The translations under genes were made by a program, and so were the position numbers. Positions 1-10,549 of a stretch of DNA of 64,000 nt are shown here, piece after piece. Source of the DNA: Pseudomonas fluorescens (GTDB lineage: Bacteria > Pseudomonadota > Gammaproteobacteria > Pseudomonadales > Pseudomonadaceae). The stretch spans positions 310,001-374,000 of the forward strand of contig NZ_KZ477985.1 in the NCBI RefSeq assembly GCF_002837185.1. Reading direction: 5' to 3'. Each line of letters opens with the position of its first letter. The first letter of the stretch is position 1. The notes below the pieces were generated by a model. That model worked only from the letters and a program-made list of their open reading frames with translations, searched no databases and had not been told where the DNA came from.

Positions 1-476
1 TCGGAGAACTTCAGGCGCACATAAGCCGAGGCCATGCTGCCCAGTGCCCATTTGCGCATGGACTTGCCGGTGTGGTTGAAGTCCTTGGACATCAAGGCAT
101 CGGCCTTGGCCCACGACACCAGCCAGTTCAGCGTGCATTCGAGCTGCTGTGGGCGGCCGTCGCGCATGAACTGCATCACGCGTTTGCTGGTGTCTTTTTC
201 CAGCTTGGTGATGTCGGCGGTGCTGTCGCGAAAGGCTTGTTCCGACTGCACATTCAGTGTCGAGCGAGCCTTGTCCGAGCCTTCGTACTTGCTGCGAAAT
301 TGCAGAGGCCCGGTGTAGGGCGTCGGCATGGTGTCGCAGTTTTCCTTGAAGTCGCCGGTCTTGAACGCTTCGATCGGTGCGAAATAGCCTTGAGGCGGAC
401 GCAGTGGTGCGGCCGCATTCACGGAGCCGGCAAACATGGCCAGGCCCAGCAGGGTAGGGAGCAATAGCTTTTGCAT
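1..476 (-). CDS. algL: Alginate lyase AlgL (5' part, cut by the window edge)
   Basis: Periplasmic polysaccharide lyase that cleaves (poly)mannuronate by beta-elimination. In alginate producers it clears polymer mislocalised in the periplasm. About 158 N-terminal residues are present; the rest lies beyond the left edge. The protein begins with a signal peptide ([21 protein letters not shown]). The motif [20 protein letters not shown] near residues 132-151 is the family's active-site stretch, with the Asn-His pair. The ATG at 474-476 lies 8 bases after the algX stop. It is the last gene of the alginate operon visible here, and its position directly after algX matches the order in other pseudomonads. 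Identification is secure; completeness cannot be judged. Confidence 0.93.
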   Translation of the reverse strand, partial: MQKLLLPTLLGLAMFAGSVNAAAPLRPPQGYFAPIEAFKTGDFKENCDTMPTPYTGPLQFRSKYEGSDKARSTLNVQSEQAFRDSTADITKLEKDTSKRVMQFMRDGRPQQLECTLNWLVSWAKADALMSKDFNHTGKSMRKWALGSMASAYVRLKFS

Positions 477-484
477 AAGTAACC

Positions 485-1942
485 TCACTTCCCGAGTTGG
501 GCGGTCTGCTGACCACCGCTTGGGAATACGTTGCGTGTGCAAATTTTCGCTTCGACTTTCTGCGCGGCAGCACCCTTTTCCGGGCCCTGCACTTCCACGG
601 CCAGCAAGTTCTGCGGGGCCCAGTCTTCATCGGTGCGCAGTTCAAAGGCGAAACGCCCGTCTGTATCGGATGTCTCGGGTTTCTCGATCTTGATGTCCTC
701 GTGGCGCCCGTTCATGTACCAGAGGGTGGCTTGCAAGGTTTTCACCGACGGATCGGCGAAGCGGATATCGACCTGATGGTTGGCGTTGCGCAGGTCTTTG
801 TTCGCACTGTTGACCATCAGTTCGTTTTTGCCCGGTTTGAGCGTGGTGCTGGCCGACATCTGCGCGGTCTTGCCTTCGCAGCCGTTGTCGAGCAGCGCCA
901 TCATCTGGCGGTAGATGGTTTCCTGGTCGAGACGGTACAGCGGCGAGAATTCCCAGATCAGGATCTTTGGCGGGGTCTTCTGGAATTCGTCACTGCCCAG
1001 GTACTGGATCATCGAGCCTTCCAGGCCGCCGCCGGGGAAGGCGACGTTGAGAATGTCGGCACCGATCTCTTCTTCAAGGAAACCGGCGAAGTTGTAGTTC
1101 TTGCCGCTGTGGCTGGTGCCCACCAGGGTGATCTGCGGGTTGCCCGAATCGCTGAACAGGTCACCGTCACCGGCTTCGCCCTTGGGCTCGGTGGTGAACT
1201 GGTCCATGTACTGGATCGCGTAGCTGGTGCCGCACAGTTGCCCGGCCATGTTGTGCAGGGTGCCGGTCTTGCCCATGCGACCCGAGCGCTTGGTCTCGAA
1301 TTCGCGCTTGGGAATTTCGGCGTACTCAGGCATCTGCTTGACCTTGGCGGCGACGATTTTTGCGGTGCGCTGGGCGCCGTACGGGGTCCAGTGCTGGTCG
1401 CCACGGAAGTAGAAATCGTGGGCCGGCAATTCATCGGGCAGTTGCTCATTGGTCAATGGCGACAGGTCCGGCACCACATAGCCCATCTTGGCGAAGCGGC
1501 CAAGCATGGTCTTGTAGTTGCCCAGGGCTTTGTCGAAATCGAACGAAGCCTTCTCTGCGGGATTGAGCTTGTTGCGGTTCACCAGGCCACGGGTCGGCTG
1601 GTAGACCACCACCAGTTCCACGCCCTTGGCCTTGAACGCATCGTGCAACTGCTGCATGCGCTTGTAGCCTGCCGGCGTGGTGTCGAATTCGGTGCGCAGG
1701 TCTTCCTGGGTACGGAACAGCCAGTCGCCCTGGGCTTGCACCAGGGTGGTGAAGTTCTGCTGGTAGCGCGTGGTGTAGTTTTTCGCGTCATGGGCGGCGG
1801 GGCACAGGCTGCAGCACGGTTCGGCAGTGAAGGTCGGCGCCTTCACCTCGTCGGCGCGCACGCCCTGGCTGGCCGCGAGCAGGCCGAGGGTCAGACCCGA
1901 GAGGCTCAGCAGTTTGATCATGTGTGGGTGCATAAGGGTCAT
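485..1942 (-). CDS. algX: Alginate O-acetyltransferase AlgX
   Basis: Periplasmic SGNH-like O-acetyltransferase that adds acetyl groups to mannuronate residues of alginate; it also interacts with AlgK and the periplasmic complex. The protein has 485 residues, the usual family size, with a signal peptide ending near SQGVRA (residues 25-30). The catalytic residues known for P. aeruginosa AlgX are all present: the Asp and His in GDQHWTP (D182, H184) and the Ser in VGTSHSG (S277). The C-terminal third corresponds to the carbohydrate-binding module. The start lies 2 bases after the algG stop, so translation is probably coupled. A second in-frame ATG at codon 8 (MIKLLSLSG) would give a more normal signal peptide and is an alternative start. 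Confidence 0.95.
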   Translation of the reverse strand: MTLMHPHMIKLLSLSGLTLGLLAASQGVRADEVKAPTFTAEPCCSLCPAAHDAKNYTTRYQQNFTTLVQAQGDWLFRTQEDLRTEFDTTPAGYKRMQQLHDAFKAKGVELVVVYQPTRGLVNRNKLNPAEKASFDFDKALGNYKTMLGRFAKMGYVVPDLSPLTNEQLPDELPAHDFYFRGDQHWTPYGAQRTAKIVAAKVKQMPEYAEIPKREFETKRSGRMGKTGTLHNMAGQLCGTSYAIQYMDQFTTEPKGEAGDGDLFSDSGNPQITLVGTSHSGKNYNFAGFLEEEIGADILNVAFPGGGLEGSMIQYLGSDEFQKTPPKILIWEFSPLYRLDQETIYRQMMALLDNGCEGKTAQMSASTTLKPGKNELMVNSANKDLRNANHQVDIRFADPSVKTLQATLWYMNGRHEDIKIEKPETSDTDGRFAFELRTDEDWAPQNLLAVEVQGPEKGAAAQKVEAKICTRNVFPSGGQQTAQLGK

Positions 1943-1944
1943 CC

Positions 1945-3498
1945 TCAGTCCTGCAGTTCGGTCTGGCGTTCGACGGGGTCGATCAGCACGGCTTTCTGCT
2001 GGCGCACCAGCAGGTCGAGAATCTCTTCCTGGCGCTCGCCCAGAATGCCGGAGAAGCTGATGCCGCTGGATTTGGTCGGCGCCAGCATCGACACGCGGTA
2101 CAGCTCGATACTCAACGGCGAATCGATGGACAGCGGCCCGCTGCCGTTACCCGCCAGTTCGCCGCCGACCACGATCAGCGAGACCTTGGCGTCGAACGGG
2201 TCGAGGGCGATGTCACGGTCGGTGTCGGTCAAGTCCTTGATGTGGCCGTACACGCCGGTCAGGCCGTTGGCCATGGCGGTGTTTTCGTAGAGCTTGATGT
2301 TCACGCTGTTACGCACGCGGATACCGTGGCGACGGTTGCTGATCACCTTGTTGCCCCACAGCAGGTTGTCACCGCTCTCATAGAGGGTGATGCCGTCGGT
2401 GTGGTTGCGGTAGATCTCGTTGTCGGCGATCAGGTTGTTCACGCTGTTACGGTCGATCACCAGGCCCGACAGCTTGTTGTCGTAGCTGCGGTTGTTGAAG
2501 ATGAAGCTGTCGTTCACTTCCCGGGAAATGATGATGCCGTGCTTCTTCTTGGTGCCGTACACGGTGTTGTCGGCGATGATCAGGCCATGGGAACGGTCGT
2601 GGGGGTCAATGCCGTAGACGATGTTGTCTTTGTAGGTATTGCCCTTGATCACAAAGCCCGTGGTCTCGTAGCAGTAGAAGCCGTACCACATGTCCGAGAA
2701 CTCGGAATCGATGATCCAGCCGGTCGGCTCGGGCCGCTTGAGCACCTTGGCCATGTTCGGCGTGTACTGGGAAATACTCACCCCGTAGGACTTACTGTTG
2801 GCATAGCCGAAGCTGGCCATTTTGGTCTTGGAGATATAGGTCTCGGTGCCGCCCCAGGCCAGCAGGAACGGGCGGAATTCCTTGGGCGACTTGAACAGCG
2901 CCGGGCCGTTGGTTTTTTCATCCCAGCCGGTGACCTTGGTGTCACGCACGAACAGTTGGCCGTCGTTGATCAAAAACGAACCGGCTTGCTGGGACAGGCG
3001 CAATTCCTGGGTCTGCTTGTCGATATCGAGGATGCCTTTACGGCCGACCACGATCGGCAGTTTGGCCAGGAACACGCCGGGTGATGTCTCGCTGAAGTAC
3101 TGCTTGGGCACCTTGCCCAGCAGGTCCTTGAGGTTCATGTAGCCGTCGTCGACAAAGATCGCCTGGGGAATGCCGTGCTGGCGCACCACCCATTCGGCCA
3201 TCTTGTTATCGCCGCCGATAAAGTCCTTGAGCGCGTCTTCCTGCATCATGCGGCGGATGCTGATTTTGCCCGGCTTGCTTGTGACGATTTTCTTTTCCAT
3301 GGCCGCGGCGGTGTAGCCCGACAGGTCGGGCAGCGCCGGCTTGGCCATTTCCAGCGGCGCGGTGGGCGGGCTGGAAATGGTGTAGGTCTTGGCCTGTTGC
3401 AGTTCCTTGGCGATGGTCGGCGCCTTGGCCGCCGTGTCGGCAAACGCTGGGGCACTGGCCACCAGCATTGCCGCGACGAGTAGGCTTTGAGCATTCAT
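1945..3498 (-). CDS. algG: Poly(beta-D-mannuronate) C5-epimerase AlgG
   Basis: Periplasmic right-handed beta-helix enzyme that converts D-mannuronate to L-guluronate in the polymer and takes part in the trans-periplasmic complex. The helix repeats fill the middle of the protein, and the DPHDRSHG motif holds the catalytic His/Asp of the family. The signal peptide is MNAQSLLVAAMLVASAPAFA. I place the start at the ATG at 3496-3498 because a GGGAG ribosome-binding site lies 8 bases before it. An in-frame ATG five codons earlier (3511-3513) overlaps the algE stop codon and would put MGACA in front of the signal peptide. The protein has 517 residues with the start chosen here. Confidence 0.95.
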   Translation of the reverse strand: MNAQSLLVAAMLVASAPAFADTAAKAPTIAKELQQAKTYTISSPPTAPLEMAKPALPDLSGYTAAAMEKKIVTSKPGKISIRRMMQEDALKDFIGGDNKMAEWVVRQHGIPQAIFVDDGYMNLKDLLGKVPKQYFSETSPGVFLAKLPIVVGRKGILDIDKQTQELRLSQQAGSFLINDGQLFVRDTKVTGWDEKTNGPALFKSPKEFRPFLLAWGGTETYISKTKMASFGYANSKSYGVSISQYTPNMAKVLKRPEPTGWIIDSEFSDMWYGFYCYETTGFVIKGNTYKDNIVYGIDPHDRSHGLIIADNTVYGTKKKHGIIISREVNDSFIFNNRSYDNKLSGLVIDRNSVNNLIADNEIYRNHTDGITLYESGDNLLWGNKVISNRRHGIRVRNSVNIKLYENTAMANGLTGVYGHIKDLTDTDRDIALDPFDAKVSLIVVGGELAGNGSGPLSIDSPLSIELYRVSMLAPTKSSGISFSGILGERQEEILDLLVRQQKAVLIDPVERQTELQD

Positions 3499-3512
3499 TG
3501 CGCAGGCTCCCA

Positions 3513-5000
3513 TCAGAATTTCCAGACCACGTCGACAAAGGCGCGGTGCATATAGGAGTCGACCTGGTTGCCATAGGCGTCACCCGGCTTGAACACGCCG
3601 GCGCGCAAACGCACCAGGGCCGATGGCTCGTCGATCGACTGGCTCAGCGCGGCGGGCAGCAGGCCTTTCTTGAAGTACTTGGTGACGACCAGGTCCATCT
3701 CCTGGCCGAGGTCCTTCTTGCCGTCTTCAAGGGGCAGCGAGGTGCTGGAGAGGATCGCGCCGGTGACGTCGTCGGCGTTGTTCTGCACCGCGTCGATGCC
3801 GTTGCTGCCCACCGGCTTGTTGCCGTCGACGCGCCAGAACTTGTGGTACACCAGGCTGGCGTCGTAGTCCTCGCGCAACTGCCAGGAACCGAACAGGCTC
3901 ATGGACTGCATGTTGTTCATCTCACCGCGAAACGCTTCACCGAAGCGGTGCACGCGGGACTGGGTGCCGGTCCAGTTCGAGCGGTTGCTTTGCAGGCCGT
4001 TCTGCTCGTACTCGGCGCTCGCGCGGGAGTAGGCCGCGCCCACTTGCCACTGCGGGTCCAGGCGCAGGCGCACGCCGATATCGGTGGCCCAGCCGCTGAC
4101 GTCATCATTGCGCTTGGCGTTGGTCGGACGGGTTCCATCGGCGTTCAAGGCGTTGACCGTGTCGCGGTCGCCCTTCATGCCGGTGATGCTGGCCCAGTAG
4201 TTGACCGTGTTGGTGTTGCGCCAGTTGTAGGCGTCGCTGTTGGCTTCGATGCCGAGCCAGGTCAGGTCGCCGTTCTCGCGCTTGTCCAACGGGTCGCTGG
4301 CCACGCCCGGTTCGGCGTAGTCGAGCTTGCCGTCGTCATGGGTATGGTGGCCGCGCAGGCCGATCCACTGGCCCGGCGTCCACTGGTAGGCGGCGTCGGC
4401 GTAGAAGTGCTGGCGGTCCTTGTCGACCGGCGACAGTTCCTTGAGGTCGGTGCGGTATTCGCTGAAGCGTTCGGCGGCGCCGATGTTGGCCTTGAGCAGG
4501 GTGGTGTCGAAGGTCCAGTTCAGTGCTTCGATGTTGGTGTCGCGCCATTGGCCGTCGTCATTGCGCAGACGCTGGCGACCGAACTTGAGGATCTCGCCGG
4601 GGTAGGGCGTGAAGCCGCTGTAGCCGACCCAGAACTCGCGCAGGGCCAGGTAGTTTTTCTTGGCCTTGCGGTCGTCGTTGCTCGATTGTTCGGTCGTGTC
4701 ATCGGCCGACGGTTGCAGGGTGTCGGTCTCGATGATGTCGCTGGACACCACCGCCTGGCCCATGGCGTAGGCGCTCCACGCGCCGCTTTCGCCGTAGATC
4801 CACGGGCGCAGGTCGAGGCCGATACCGTTGACGTCACCGCCTTTCTGGGTGCCCAGGTCGCGGTCGTCTTCGGACTGCGCGGTGGCTTTGACTTCCAGGC
4901 CGAAGTTCTTGGCTTCGGTCAGCGCGGCCAGGGTCGGGCACGACCACAGCAGGGCGAAGGACAGGCCGATGCCGGCCTTGACGAATGGGTTGAGCTTCAT
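3513..5000 (-). CDS. algE: Alginate export outer-membrane porin AlgE
   Basis: Outer-membrane beta-barrel through which alginate leaves the cell; in P. aeruginosa it has 18 strands. The protein has 495 residues with a signal peptide ending around [10 protein letters not shown]. The sequence is rich in alternating aromatic/polar strands and ends in a C-terminal phenylalanine (FVDVVWKF), as expected for BAM-dependent outer-membrane proteins. The start overlaps the algK stop by 4 bases (ATGA), indicating translational coupling with the lipoprotein that supports it. Arginine-rich stretches such as [15 protein letters not shown] probably line the anion-selective pore. That last point is an inference from the P. 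aeruginosa structure. Confidence 0.95.
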   Translation of the reverse strand: MKLNPFVKAGIGLSFALLWSCPTLAALTEAKNFGLEVKATAQSEDDRDLGTQKGGDVNGIGLDLRPWIYGESGAWSAYAMGQAVVSSDIIETDTLQPSADDTTEQSSNDDRKAKKNYLALREFWVGYSGFTPYPGEILKFGRQRLRNDDGQWRDTNIEALNWTFDTTLLKANIGAAERFSEYRTDLKELSPVDKDRQHFYADAAYQWTPGQWIGLRGHHTHDDGKLDYAEPGVASDPLDKRENGDLTWLGIEANSDAYNWRNTNTVNYWASITGMKGDRDTVNALNADGTRPTNAKRNDDVSGWATDIGVRLRLDPQWQVGAAYSRASAEYEQNGLQSNRSNWTGTQSRVHRFGEAFRGEMNNMQSMSLFGSWQLREDYDASLVYHKFWRVDGNKPVGSNGIDAVQNNADDVTGAILSSTSLPLEDGKKDLGQEMDLVVTKYFKKGLLPAALSQSIDEPSALVRLRAGVFKPGDAYGNQVDSYMHRAFVDVVWKF

Positions 5001-6448
5001 AGGGATTCCTCGCCGTCTTCTTCTTGCAGGGCGTGCAGTTGCAGCGTGCTCTGGGCCAGGGTGCCGCGGGCGGCCAGCTCCTGTTGCACCAGGCGTTGGC
5101 CGTCGGCGCGTTGCTCAGGCGTCAGCGGGGCTTCGAGCTGGGTGGCCAGCTCAACGGCTTCCGGTGTGTCCTGGGCCTTGGCCAGTTGGCTGAAGACATA
5201 GGCGTTGAGCGGGTCTGGCTTGGTGCCCTTGCCTTGGGAAAACAGTTGGGCGATGGCAAAGTCGGCGCTGTTCTGGCCATTGCGCGCTGCGGTCAGCAGG
5301 TGGTCCAGGGCTTTTTGCGGATAGACCTTGCCCAGGTAGCCACGGCGGTAGATCTGGCCGAGGTAGTAATCGGCGGCCACTTCACGGCCCACCGCTTTCT
5401 CGAAATGCGCCTCGGCAGCCTTGGCGTCGGCCGGCACCCACTTGCCTTCGTAGTAGAGCTTGCCCAGCAATAGCTCGGCGCGCGGCTGGTCGGCGGCGCG
5501 GCCGTTTTCGAGGTACTTCATCATCTGCTCGACATCGCCCAGCTCGGGAAAGTCGTATAGCAGTTGCGCCAGGCTGACCCAGGACGCCGGGTAACCCGGG
5601 GCGATTTTTTCAAGCAAAGCCTGGGCGGTTTTCTCGTCCGGCGTGCCCAGGGTGGCATCGCCGAGTACGCGGGCGACGCTGTCGACGCGCTGGGCGGTAA
5701 CGGTGCCACGGCTGTAGCCTGCTTCCATCTGCTTGAGCAGCTCGGCCTGTTGTTCCGGCTGGGCTTTTTTCTGATAGACCGTAGCCAGTTCGACGTAGCA
5801 GATATCCGTGGTGTTCAGCGCCGCTTTGCAGATGCGCTCCACATCATCCAGATGCTGGTCGTAGGTGTTCTGGGTGCGATACAGCAGCACCTGGGCCAGG
5901 CCGGCTTCCGGGTAACCGGCGGCCTGCCATTGGCTGATCTGCTGCTGGGCGTTCACCTCTGGGAAGCTGTGCGGGTATTGCAGGTACAGCATTGCCAACG
6001 GGATCAGGGTATTGCCTTCACCATTGGCAAAGGCTTTTTTCAGCAGGCTTTGGGCTTCATGGTGTTCGGCTTCGGTGGCGCCGGGCTTGGCCACCAGCAG
6101 GCGACCCAGGCGCGCCTGGGCGCGGGGCGAAGTGTCTGCCGCTGCGCGGTAGGTGGCTTCGGCCTGTTTGATTTGCGCCGGATCGCGGGTGCCGACCTGG
6201 ATATCGGCCAGGCCCACCTGGGCCTCGCTGTAGCCCAGGTCCGCCAGTTGCTGGTAATTCTGCTGGGCGGTGACGGTGTCGCCGCGCTTGAGCGCTTCGT
6301 TGGCCAGACGCTGGTCGGGCAAGCCGGCACAACCGGCCAGGCTCACCGCAACCGCCAGCAACGCCACCGAACCCCTGCGGGAGAGGTTTTTGTGGCAAGC
6401 CCGCTCCCACAGGGATTGTGTTGTTCTTGAAATAGGGTTCACAGGCAT
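4997..6448 (-). CDS. algK: Alginate biosynthesis TPR lipoprotein AlgK
   Basis: Outer-membrane lipoprotein built of TPR/Sel1-like helical repeats; it helps place AlgE and links the periplasmic complex. The lipobox is in [20 protein letters not shown], so the mature protein starts at the Cys near residue 40. The N-terminal region before the hydrophobic core is unusual: residues about 11-19 (QSLWERACH) are the translation of a REP palindrome lying within the gene. The ATG at 6446-6448 has GAGGA only one base upstream. The in-frame GTG two codons later (6440-6442) has ideal spacing and could be the true start. Its 3' end overlaps algE by 4 bases. Confidence 0.92.
   Translation of the reverse strand: MPVNPISRTTQSLWERACHKNLSRRGSVALLAVAVSLAGCAGLPDQRLANEALKRGDTVTAQQNYQQLADLGYSEAQVGLADIQVGTRDPAQIKQAEATYRAAADTSPRAQARLGRLLVAKPGATEAEHHEAQSLLKKAFANGEGNTLIPLAMLYLQYPHSFPEVNAQQQISQWQAAGYPEAGLAQVLLYRTQNTYDQHLDDVERICKAALNTTDICYVELATVYQKKAQPEQQAELLKQMEAGYSRGTVTAQRVDSVARVLGDATLGTPDEKTAQALLEKIAPGYPASWVSLAQLLYDFPELGDVEQMMKYLENGRAADQPRAELLLGKLYYEGKWVPADAKAAEAHFEKAVGREVAADYYLGQIYRRGYLGKVYPQKALDHLLTAARNGQNSADFAIAQLFSQGKGTKPDPLNAYVFSQLAKAQDTPEAVELATQLEAPLTPEQRADGQRLVQQELAARGTLAQSTLQLHALQEEDGEESL
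6391..6414. repeat. REP-type palindromic sequence inside algK
   Basis: Read on the minus strand, this segment has the form of the commonest Pseudomonas REP: a TGTGGGAGCGGGCTTGCC core, here followed by ACA. It lies in frame within the signal-peptide region of algK and is translated as [11 protein letters not shown] elements are normally intergenic, so a copy tolerated within a coding sequence is unusual. Only one arm is well preserved. Confidence 0.7.
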
Positions 6449-6456
6449 GTCCTCGC

Positions 6457-7623
6457 TTACAGACCGTGAGCCATGGCTTTATCGATCAGCCAGTTCAGCG
6501 AAGGGCCGCGGTCGCTGATGACTTCCACCGGGCGTCCGGCGTAGGTGCTGTCCAGCGGGGCGTCCGGCTTGATCTGCACGCGGATGTCCGAAGACAGGTC
6601 GGCGCTGTTGAGGCTGGTGCTGCTGACGATGGTGCCGGTGCGCACCTGTTCTTCGTCGGCGACCTGGAAGCTCACCGGCGTACCTGGGCGCACGTCGCCG
6701 AACTGGCGATAGGTGAAGCGGGCTTCCACATTGGCCTGGCTGCCGCGTGGCACCAGTTGGAAGATCACATCGCCCTTGCTGGCGTATTGGCCGTCAGCGA
6801 CCAGTTGCTGGGCGACCACGCAATCGCACGGCGAGGTCAGGGTGCCGGTCATTTGCTTGCCGAACAGCTCTTCGACCTTGGCCGGTTGCAACTGGTCTTC
6901 GTCCAGGTGGCCCTTGAGCACATCGAGCATGCTGGTGCTGAAGGTCGCCAGTGGCGCGCCTTTGGCCGCTACCGCGTCACCCTTGAGCAGGCTTTGCACG
7001 GTGCCGTCGCGCGGCATGGTCACGTTCATCCCCGGCACGCTCACCAGGCCCGCCTGGGCGTGGCTGACGAAGTACATGCCGTACACCGACTTGAAGACAA
7101 AACCGAACGCGGCGAGGCCGACGATGAAAATGCCTGCGCTGAACACCACGGCGCGCAGGCGACCGAATGCGGTCATGCCGCTGCCGCCGTCCTTGACCTT
7201 GCGCGCCTTGGTGAAGTTGTCGCGTTGCAGGGTGGCCAACACGTCGCCCATGGTCACGATGTCGCCGGACAAGTGCGAAGTGATCAAGTGGCGCAGGGTG
7301 GAAATATCCTGGGCATCGAGGTTCTGGAACTGGCAACCGGTGCGGCCGGTCTGGCGGTCGTAGGAGCGGATCTGCAGCTCTACGTCCATCGCCAGGCCAA
7401 GGTTGTCGATCACAAATTGCAGGCGACCCTTGTGCACTTCGCCGACGGTGAGCGGCTGGGTCGCGGTGAACGCCAGGCCGCCGGCGGACAGGTCGATCAC
7501 CCGTGCTTCGGTCTGCGTGCGGTCGGTGTTGAAAAAGCGCAGCTTGGCCGGGATTTTGACCCGGGCGTGCTGGCGCTGGGCTTCGGATTCGTGGACTACG
7601 TTGGCGTTTACTTGGCTGTTCAT
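6457..7623 (-). CDS. alg44: Alginate polymerase co-protein Alg44 (PilZ, c-di-GMP receptor)
   Basis: Inner-membrane partner of Alg8. Its cytoplasmic PilZ domain must bind c-di-GMP for alginate to be polymerised. The protein has 388 residues. The N-terminal PilZ domain carries the RxxxR element (RQHAR) and the DLSAGG motif (about residues 45-50). One transmembrane helix follows near residues 155-180 (VVFSAGIFIVGLAAFGFVF). The C-terminal periplasmic part is HlyD/membrane-fusion-like. Both c-di-GMP-binding motifs are intact, so post-translational control by c-di-GMP is expected. It lies between alg8 (36-base gap) and algK (8-base gap) in the operon. Confidence 0.95.
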   Translation of the reverse strand: MNSQVNANVVHESEAQRQHARVKIPAKLRFFNTDRTQTEARVIDLSAGGLAFTATQPLTVGEVHKGRLQFVIDNLGLAMDVELQIRSYDRQTGRTGCQFQNLDAQDISTLRHLITSHLSGDIVTMGDVLATLQRDNFTKARKVKDGGSGMTAFGRLRAVVFSAGIFIVGLAAFGFVFKSVYGMYFVSHAQAGLVSVPGMNVTMPRDGTVQSLLKGDAVAAKGAPLATFSTSMLDVLKGHLDEDQLQPAKVEELFGKQMTGTLTSPCDCVVAQQLVADGQYASKGDVIFQLVPRGSQANVEARFTYRQFGDVRPGTPVSFQVADEEQVRTGTIVSSTSLNSADLSSDIRVQIKPDAPLDSTYAGRPVEVISDRGPSLNWLIDKAMAHGL

Positions 7624-7659
7624 CAGGGCATTCCTTGAGTTAATTCAGGCTTGGCAGGG

Positions 7660-9129
7660 TCAGACCATCATCAGCAACACGGCAACGAAGATGCTGCCGG
7701 CGGAGAAGGTCATGGTCCGAGACGACCAGGTGTTGAACCAACGTTGAAAGCTGGCCAAATCGCGGGTCAGTTTGGTGTCCTGGCGGGTCCAGGACTGTTG
7801 ATCAAGGCGGAAGAACACGTAGATCTTCACCAGCGCGCCCATGATCTGGTTGTAATAGAGAATCAGCGGATAGGCCGGGCCGATCTTGTGGCCGGAGCAC
7901 GACAGCAGCAGCGTGAGGATCAGACGGGTGATGCCGATCCACAGCAGGTACGCGAGGATGAAGGCGCCGCCGTATTTGAAGGTGGCGATGATTGCCACGG
8001 TCAGGCCGAGCAGGGAGGTCCACATCGATACGCGCTGGTCGAACAGCACCACGCTGGTGAACAGACCGAGGCGGCGCATACCCAGGCCCAGGGCGCGGGA
8101 GTTCTGGCGCAGGTTGTTGCCGTACCAGCGGAACATCAGTTTGCGGCTGGCCTTGATAAAGCTCTTTTCCGGCGGGTGTTCCACGGTGTTGATCGCGGCA
8201 TCCGGCACGTAGAAAGTGTCGTAGCCCAGGCGCATCAGGCTGAACCAGCTGGACTTGTCATCACCGGTGAGGAACTTGAAGCGGCCCAGGCGCCAGTGTT
8301 GCAGCGAGTCGCTTTCCACGTCGGCGATAAAGCCCGGGTCAGTCACCACGCTGGCGCGGAACACCGACATGCGCCCGGTCATGGTCAGCACGCGCTTGGA
8401 CAGGGCCATGGAGCACATGTTGATGTGGCGCTGGGCGAAACGCAGCTTGTGCCATTCGCTCATGATGTAGCCGCCGCGCACTTCGCAGAATTCGTTGGTG
8501 GTCAGGCCACCGACATTGCCGAACAGCTGGAACCACGGCACGGTCTTGCGCACCACGCCTTCGGCCAGCACGGTGTCGCCATCGATCACGGCCACCACGG
8601 CGCGGTCATCCGGCAGGTGGCGCGAGATGGCACGGAAACCGAAGGCCAGGCCGTCGCGCTTGCCGGTACCGGCGATGCGCACGAAGTCGAGCTTGACGTG
8701 AGCCGGCGGGTTCATTTTTTCCCAGAGGCTCTTGACCAGCAGCTCATCGGACATTTCCACCAGCGAGCAGACCACGGTGGTGGGGAAGCCGCATTCGATG
8801 GCTTCACGAATCACCGAGCTGTAGACCTGCGCGGTGGTCAGCGCATCGATCCTGAAGCTTGTGACCATCAGGAACACATGGGATGGGTCGGCGGCCTTGC
8901 CCAGCTTGCGCACTTTGCGGCGCAGGTGCGGGTAGACCACGTAGAGGAACAGCATGCCGCGAAAGAAATGCGTTGCACCCATCGAGTAGCGCCAGATACC
9001 GACGGCGCCAATCAGGAAAATAAAATTCTTCGATTGCGAATCGAAGGTGCTGGCTGGCAGAGCCAGCGCTAGAAGCGCTAAAAGCCCCAGAAATAGTAGC
9101 CAGCCAGTCGCTTGGTTTAACCGTTGCAT
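7660..9129 (-). CDS. alg8: Alginate polymerase Alg8 (GT2 glycosyltransferase)
   Basis: Inner-membrane processive family 2 glycosyltransferase that polymerises GDP-mannuronate into polymannuronate. The protein has 489 residues, close to the 494 of P. aeruginosa. Hydrophobic helices lie at the N-terminus ([20 protein letters not shown]) and several at the C-terminus, with the GT domain between them containing VIDGDTV and the acceptor-side motif [10 protein letters not shown]. The reading frame is open upstream almost to algD, but that part translates a repeat sequence. I choose the ATG at 9127-9129 ([10 protein letters not shown]) because it matches the family's N-terminus and length. Confidence 0.94.
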   Translation of the reverse strand: MQRLNQATGWLLFLGLLALLALALPASTFDSQSKNFIFLIGAVGIWRYSMGATHFFRGMLFLYVVYPHLRRKVRKLGKAADPSHVFLMVTSFRIDALTTAQVYSSVIREAIECGFPTTVVCSLVEMSDELLVKSLWEKMNPPAHVKLDFVRIAGTGKRDGLAFGFRAISRHLPDDRAVVAVIDGDTVLAEGVVRKTVPWFQLFGNVGGLTTNEFCEVRGGYIMSEWHKLRFAQRHINMCSMALSKRVLTMTGRMSVFRASVVTDPGFIADVESDSLQHWRLGRFKFLTGDDKSSWFSLMRLGYDTFYVPDAAINTVEHPPEKSFIKASRKLMFRWYGNNLRQNSRALGLGMRRLGLFTSVVLFDQRVSMWTSLLGLTVAIIATFKYGGAFILAYLLWIGITRLILTLLLSCSGHKIGPAYPLILYYNQIMGALVKIYVFFRLDQQSWTRQDTKLTRDLASFQRWFNTWSSRTMTFSAGSIFVAVLLMMV

Positions 9130-9154
9130 ATTCGCGTCCGTCACAGAGAAGTCG

Positions 9155-9219
9155 GGCGGCAAGCTACAAGCTACAAGCCGAAAACCAGCGCTTCTAACGT
9201 GCAGCTTGCCGCTTGAAAC
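9155..9219. repeat. Imperfect inverted repeat in the algD-alg8 gap
   Basis: The ~100-base gap between algD and alg8 contains CGGCAAGCTACAAGCTACAA followed some 25 bases later by the roughly complementary GCAGCTTGCCGCTTGAA. The shared core GCGGCAAGCT(A/G)CA appears on both strands. It resembles the small palindromic repeats seen between genes in P. fluorescens-group genomes. If transcribed it could fold into a hairpin between the first two genes of the operon. Confidence 0.55.
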
Positions 9220-9232
9220 TAGCCGCTGCTCC

Positions 9233-10549
9233 TTACCAGCAAATACCTTCAGTACGGCCGCTGACGCTGGTGGCCTTGGACATGAAGCCCACCAGGTCGA
9301 CCACTTGCTTGCCGTGCGGCGCGTTGTGCGCCAGGGCACGGAATTTCTCGTCGCGGTTACCCAGGATGATGACGTCGGAGTTGTTGATCACTTCGTCGAA
9401 GTCCGAGTTGAGCAGGGACGACACGTGCGGGATCTTGCCTTCGATGTAGTCCTTGTTCGCACCGTGCACGCGGGCGTACTCGACGTTGCTGTCGTAGATG
9501 CTCAGGTCGTAGCCCTTGCCGATCAGCATTTCCGCCAGTTCCACCAGCGGGCTTTCGCGCAGGTCATCGGTACCGGCCTTGAAGCTCAGGCCCAGCAGGG
9601 CGACTTTGCGTTTGTCGTGGCTGGAGACGATGTCGAAGGCGTTCTGCACCTGGGACTCGTTGCTGCGCATCAGCGAGTTGAGCAGCGGCGCTTCCACGTC
9701 CAGGGAGCCTGCGCGGTAGGTCAGGGCGCGCACGTCTTTGGGCAGGCACGAGCCGCCGAAGGCGAAACCCGGGCGCATGTAGTACTGGGACAGGTTGAGC
9801 GTCTTGTCCTGGCAGACCACTTCCATCACTTCACGACCATCGACGCCGACGGCCTTGGCGATGTTGCCGATCTCGTTGGCGAAGGTGACTTTGGTGGCGT
9901 GCCATACGTTGCAGGTGTACTTGATCATCTCGGCAACGGCGATGTCCTTGCGGATAATCGGCGCGTCGAGTTCTTCGTAGAGCGACTGCAGGACATCGCC
10001 GGAGGCGGTGTCGAACTCGCCGATAACGGTCATCGGTGGCAGGTCGTAGTCGGCGATGGCGGTGGATTCGCGCAGGAATTCCGGGTTGACCGCAACGCCG
10101 AAGTCGACGCCGGCTTTCTTGCCGGAGCAGTCTTCGAGGATCGGGATCACCACGTTGGCGACGGTGCCCGGCAGTACGGTGCTGCGCACCACGATGGTGT
10201 GGCGGGTGGTCTTGTCACGCAGGACAAAACCGATCTCGCGGCATACCGATTCGATGTAGTTGAGTTCCAGGTCGCCGTTCTTCTTGCTCGGCGTGCCCAC
10301 GCAAATCATCGACAGGTCGGTATCGCGGATGGCTTCGGCGAAGTTGGTGGTGCCACGCAGTCGGCCGGTCTGGATACCCTGGCTCAACAGCTCGCCCAGA
10401 CCCGGTTCAACGATCGGCGATTTACCCGCATTGATCAGGTCGATCTTTTCCTTGGAGATGTCTACGCCGACCACTTCATGGCCACGGGCAGACAGGCAAC
10501 CGGCACATACTGCGCCAACGTAACCCAAACCGAATATGCTGATGCGCAT
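9233..10549 (-). CDS. algD: GDP-mannose 6-dehydrogenase AlgD
   Basis: Oxidises GDP-mannose to GDP-mannuronate with two NAD+, the committing step of alginate synthesis. The protein has 438 residues. It opens with a Rossmann NAD-binding motif ([13 protein letters not shown], residues 5-17), and the catalytic cysteine lies in [12 protein letters not shown] (C268). It is the first gene of the operon, preceded by a leader of about 460 bases and an AlgU-like promoter candidate. The ATG at 10547-10549 matches the family's start. The full set of downstream genes is intact, so alginate production is plausible. Confidence 0.97.
   Translation of the reverse strand: MRISIFGLGYVGAVCAGCLSARGHEVVGVDISKEKIDLINAGKSPIVEPGLGELLSQGIQTGRLRGTTNFAEAIRDTDLSMICVGTPSKKNGDLELNYIESVCREIGFVLRDKTTRHTIVVRSTVLPGTVANVVIPILEDCSGKKAGVDFGVAVNPEFLRESTAIADYDLPPMTVIGEFDTASGDVLQSLYEELDAPIIRKDIAVAEMIKYTCNVWHATKVTFANEIGNIAKAVGVDGREVMEVVCQDKTLNLSQYYMRPGFAFGGSCLPKDVRALTYRAGSLDVEAPLLNSLMRSNESQVQNAFDIVSSHDKRKVALLGLSFKAGTDDLRESPLVELAEMLIGKGYDLSIYDSNVEYARVHGANKDYIEGKIPHVSSLLNSDFDEVINNSDVIILGNRDEKFRALAHNAPHGKQVVDLVGFMSKATSVSGRTEGICW

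Noticed and set aside
497-5201. Long plus-strand open frames (597, 577 codons) opposite algX, algG and algE
   Set aside because: They are antisense shadows of high-GC genes: low-complexity Val/Gly/Ala/His-rich translations without domains, while the minus strand encodes known alginate proteins.
9130-9339. N-terminal extension of Alg8 to 559 residues
   Set aside because: The added part translates the intergenic repeat and the end of algD; the ATG at 9129 matches the family's start and length.
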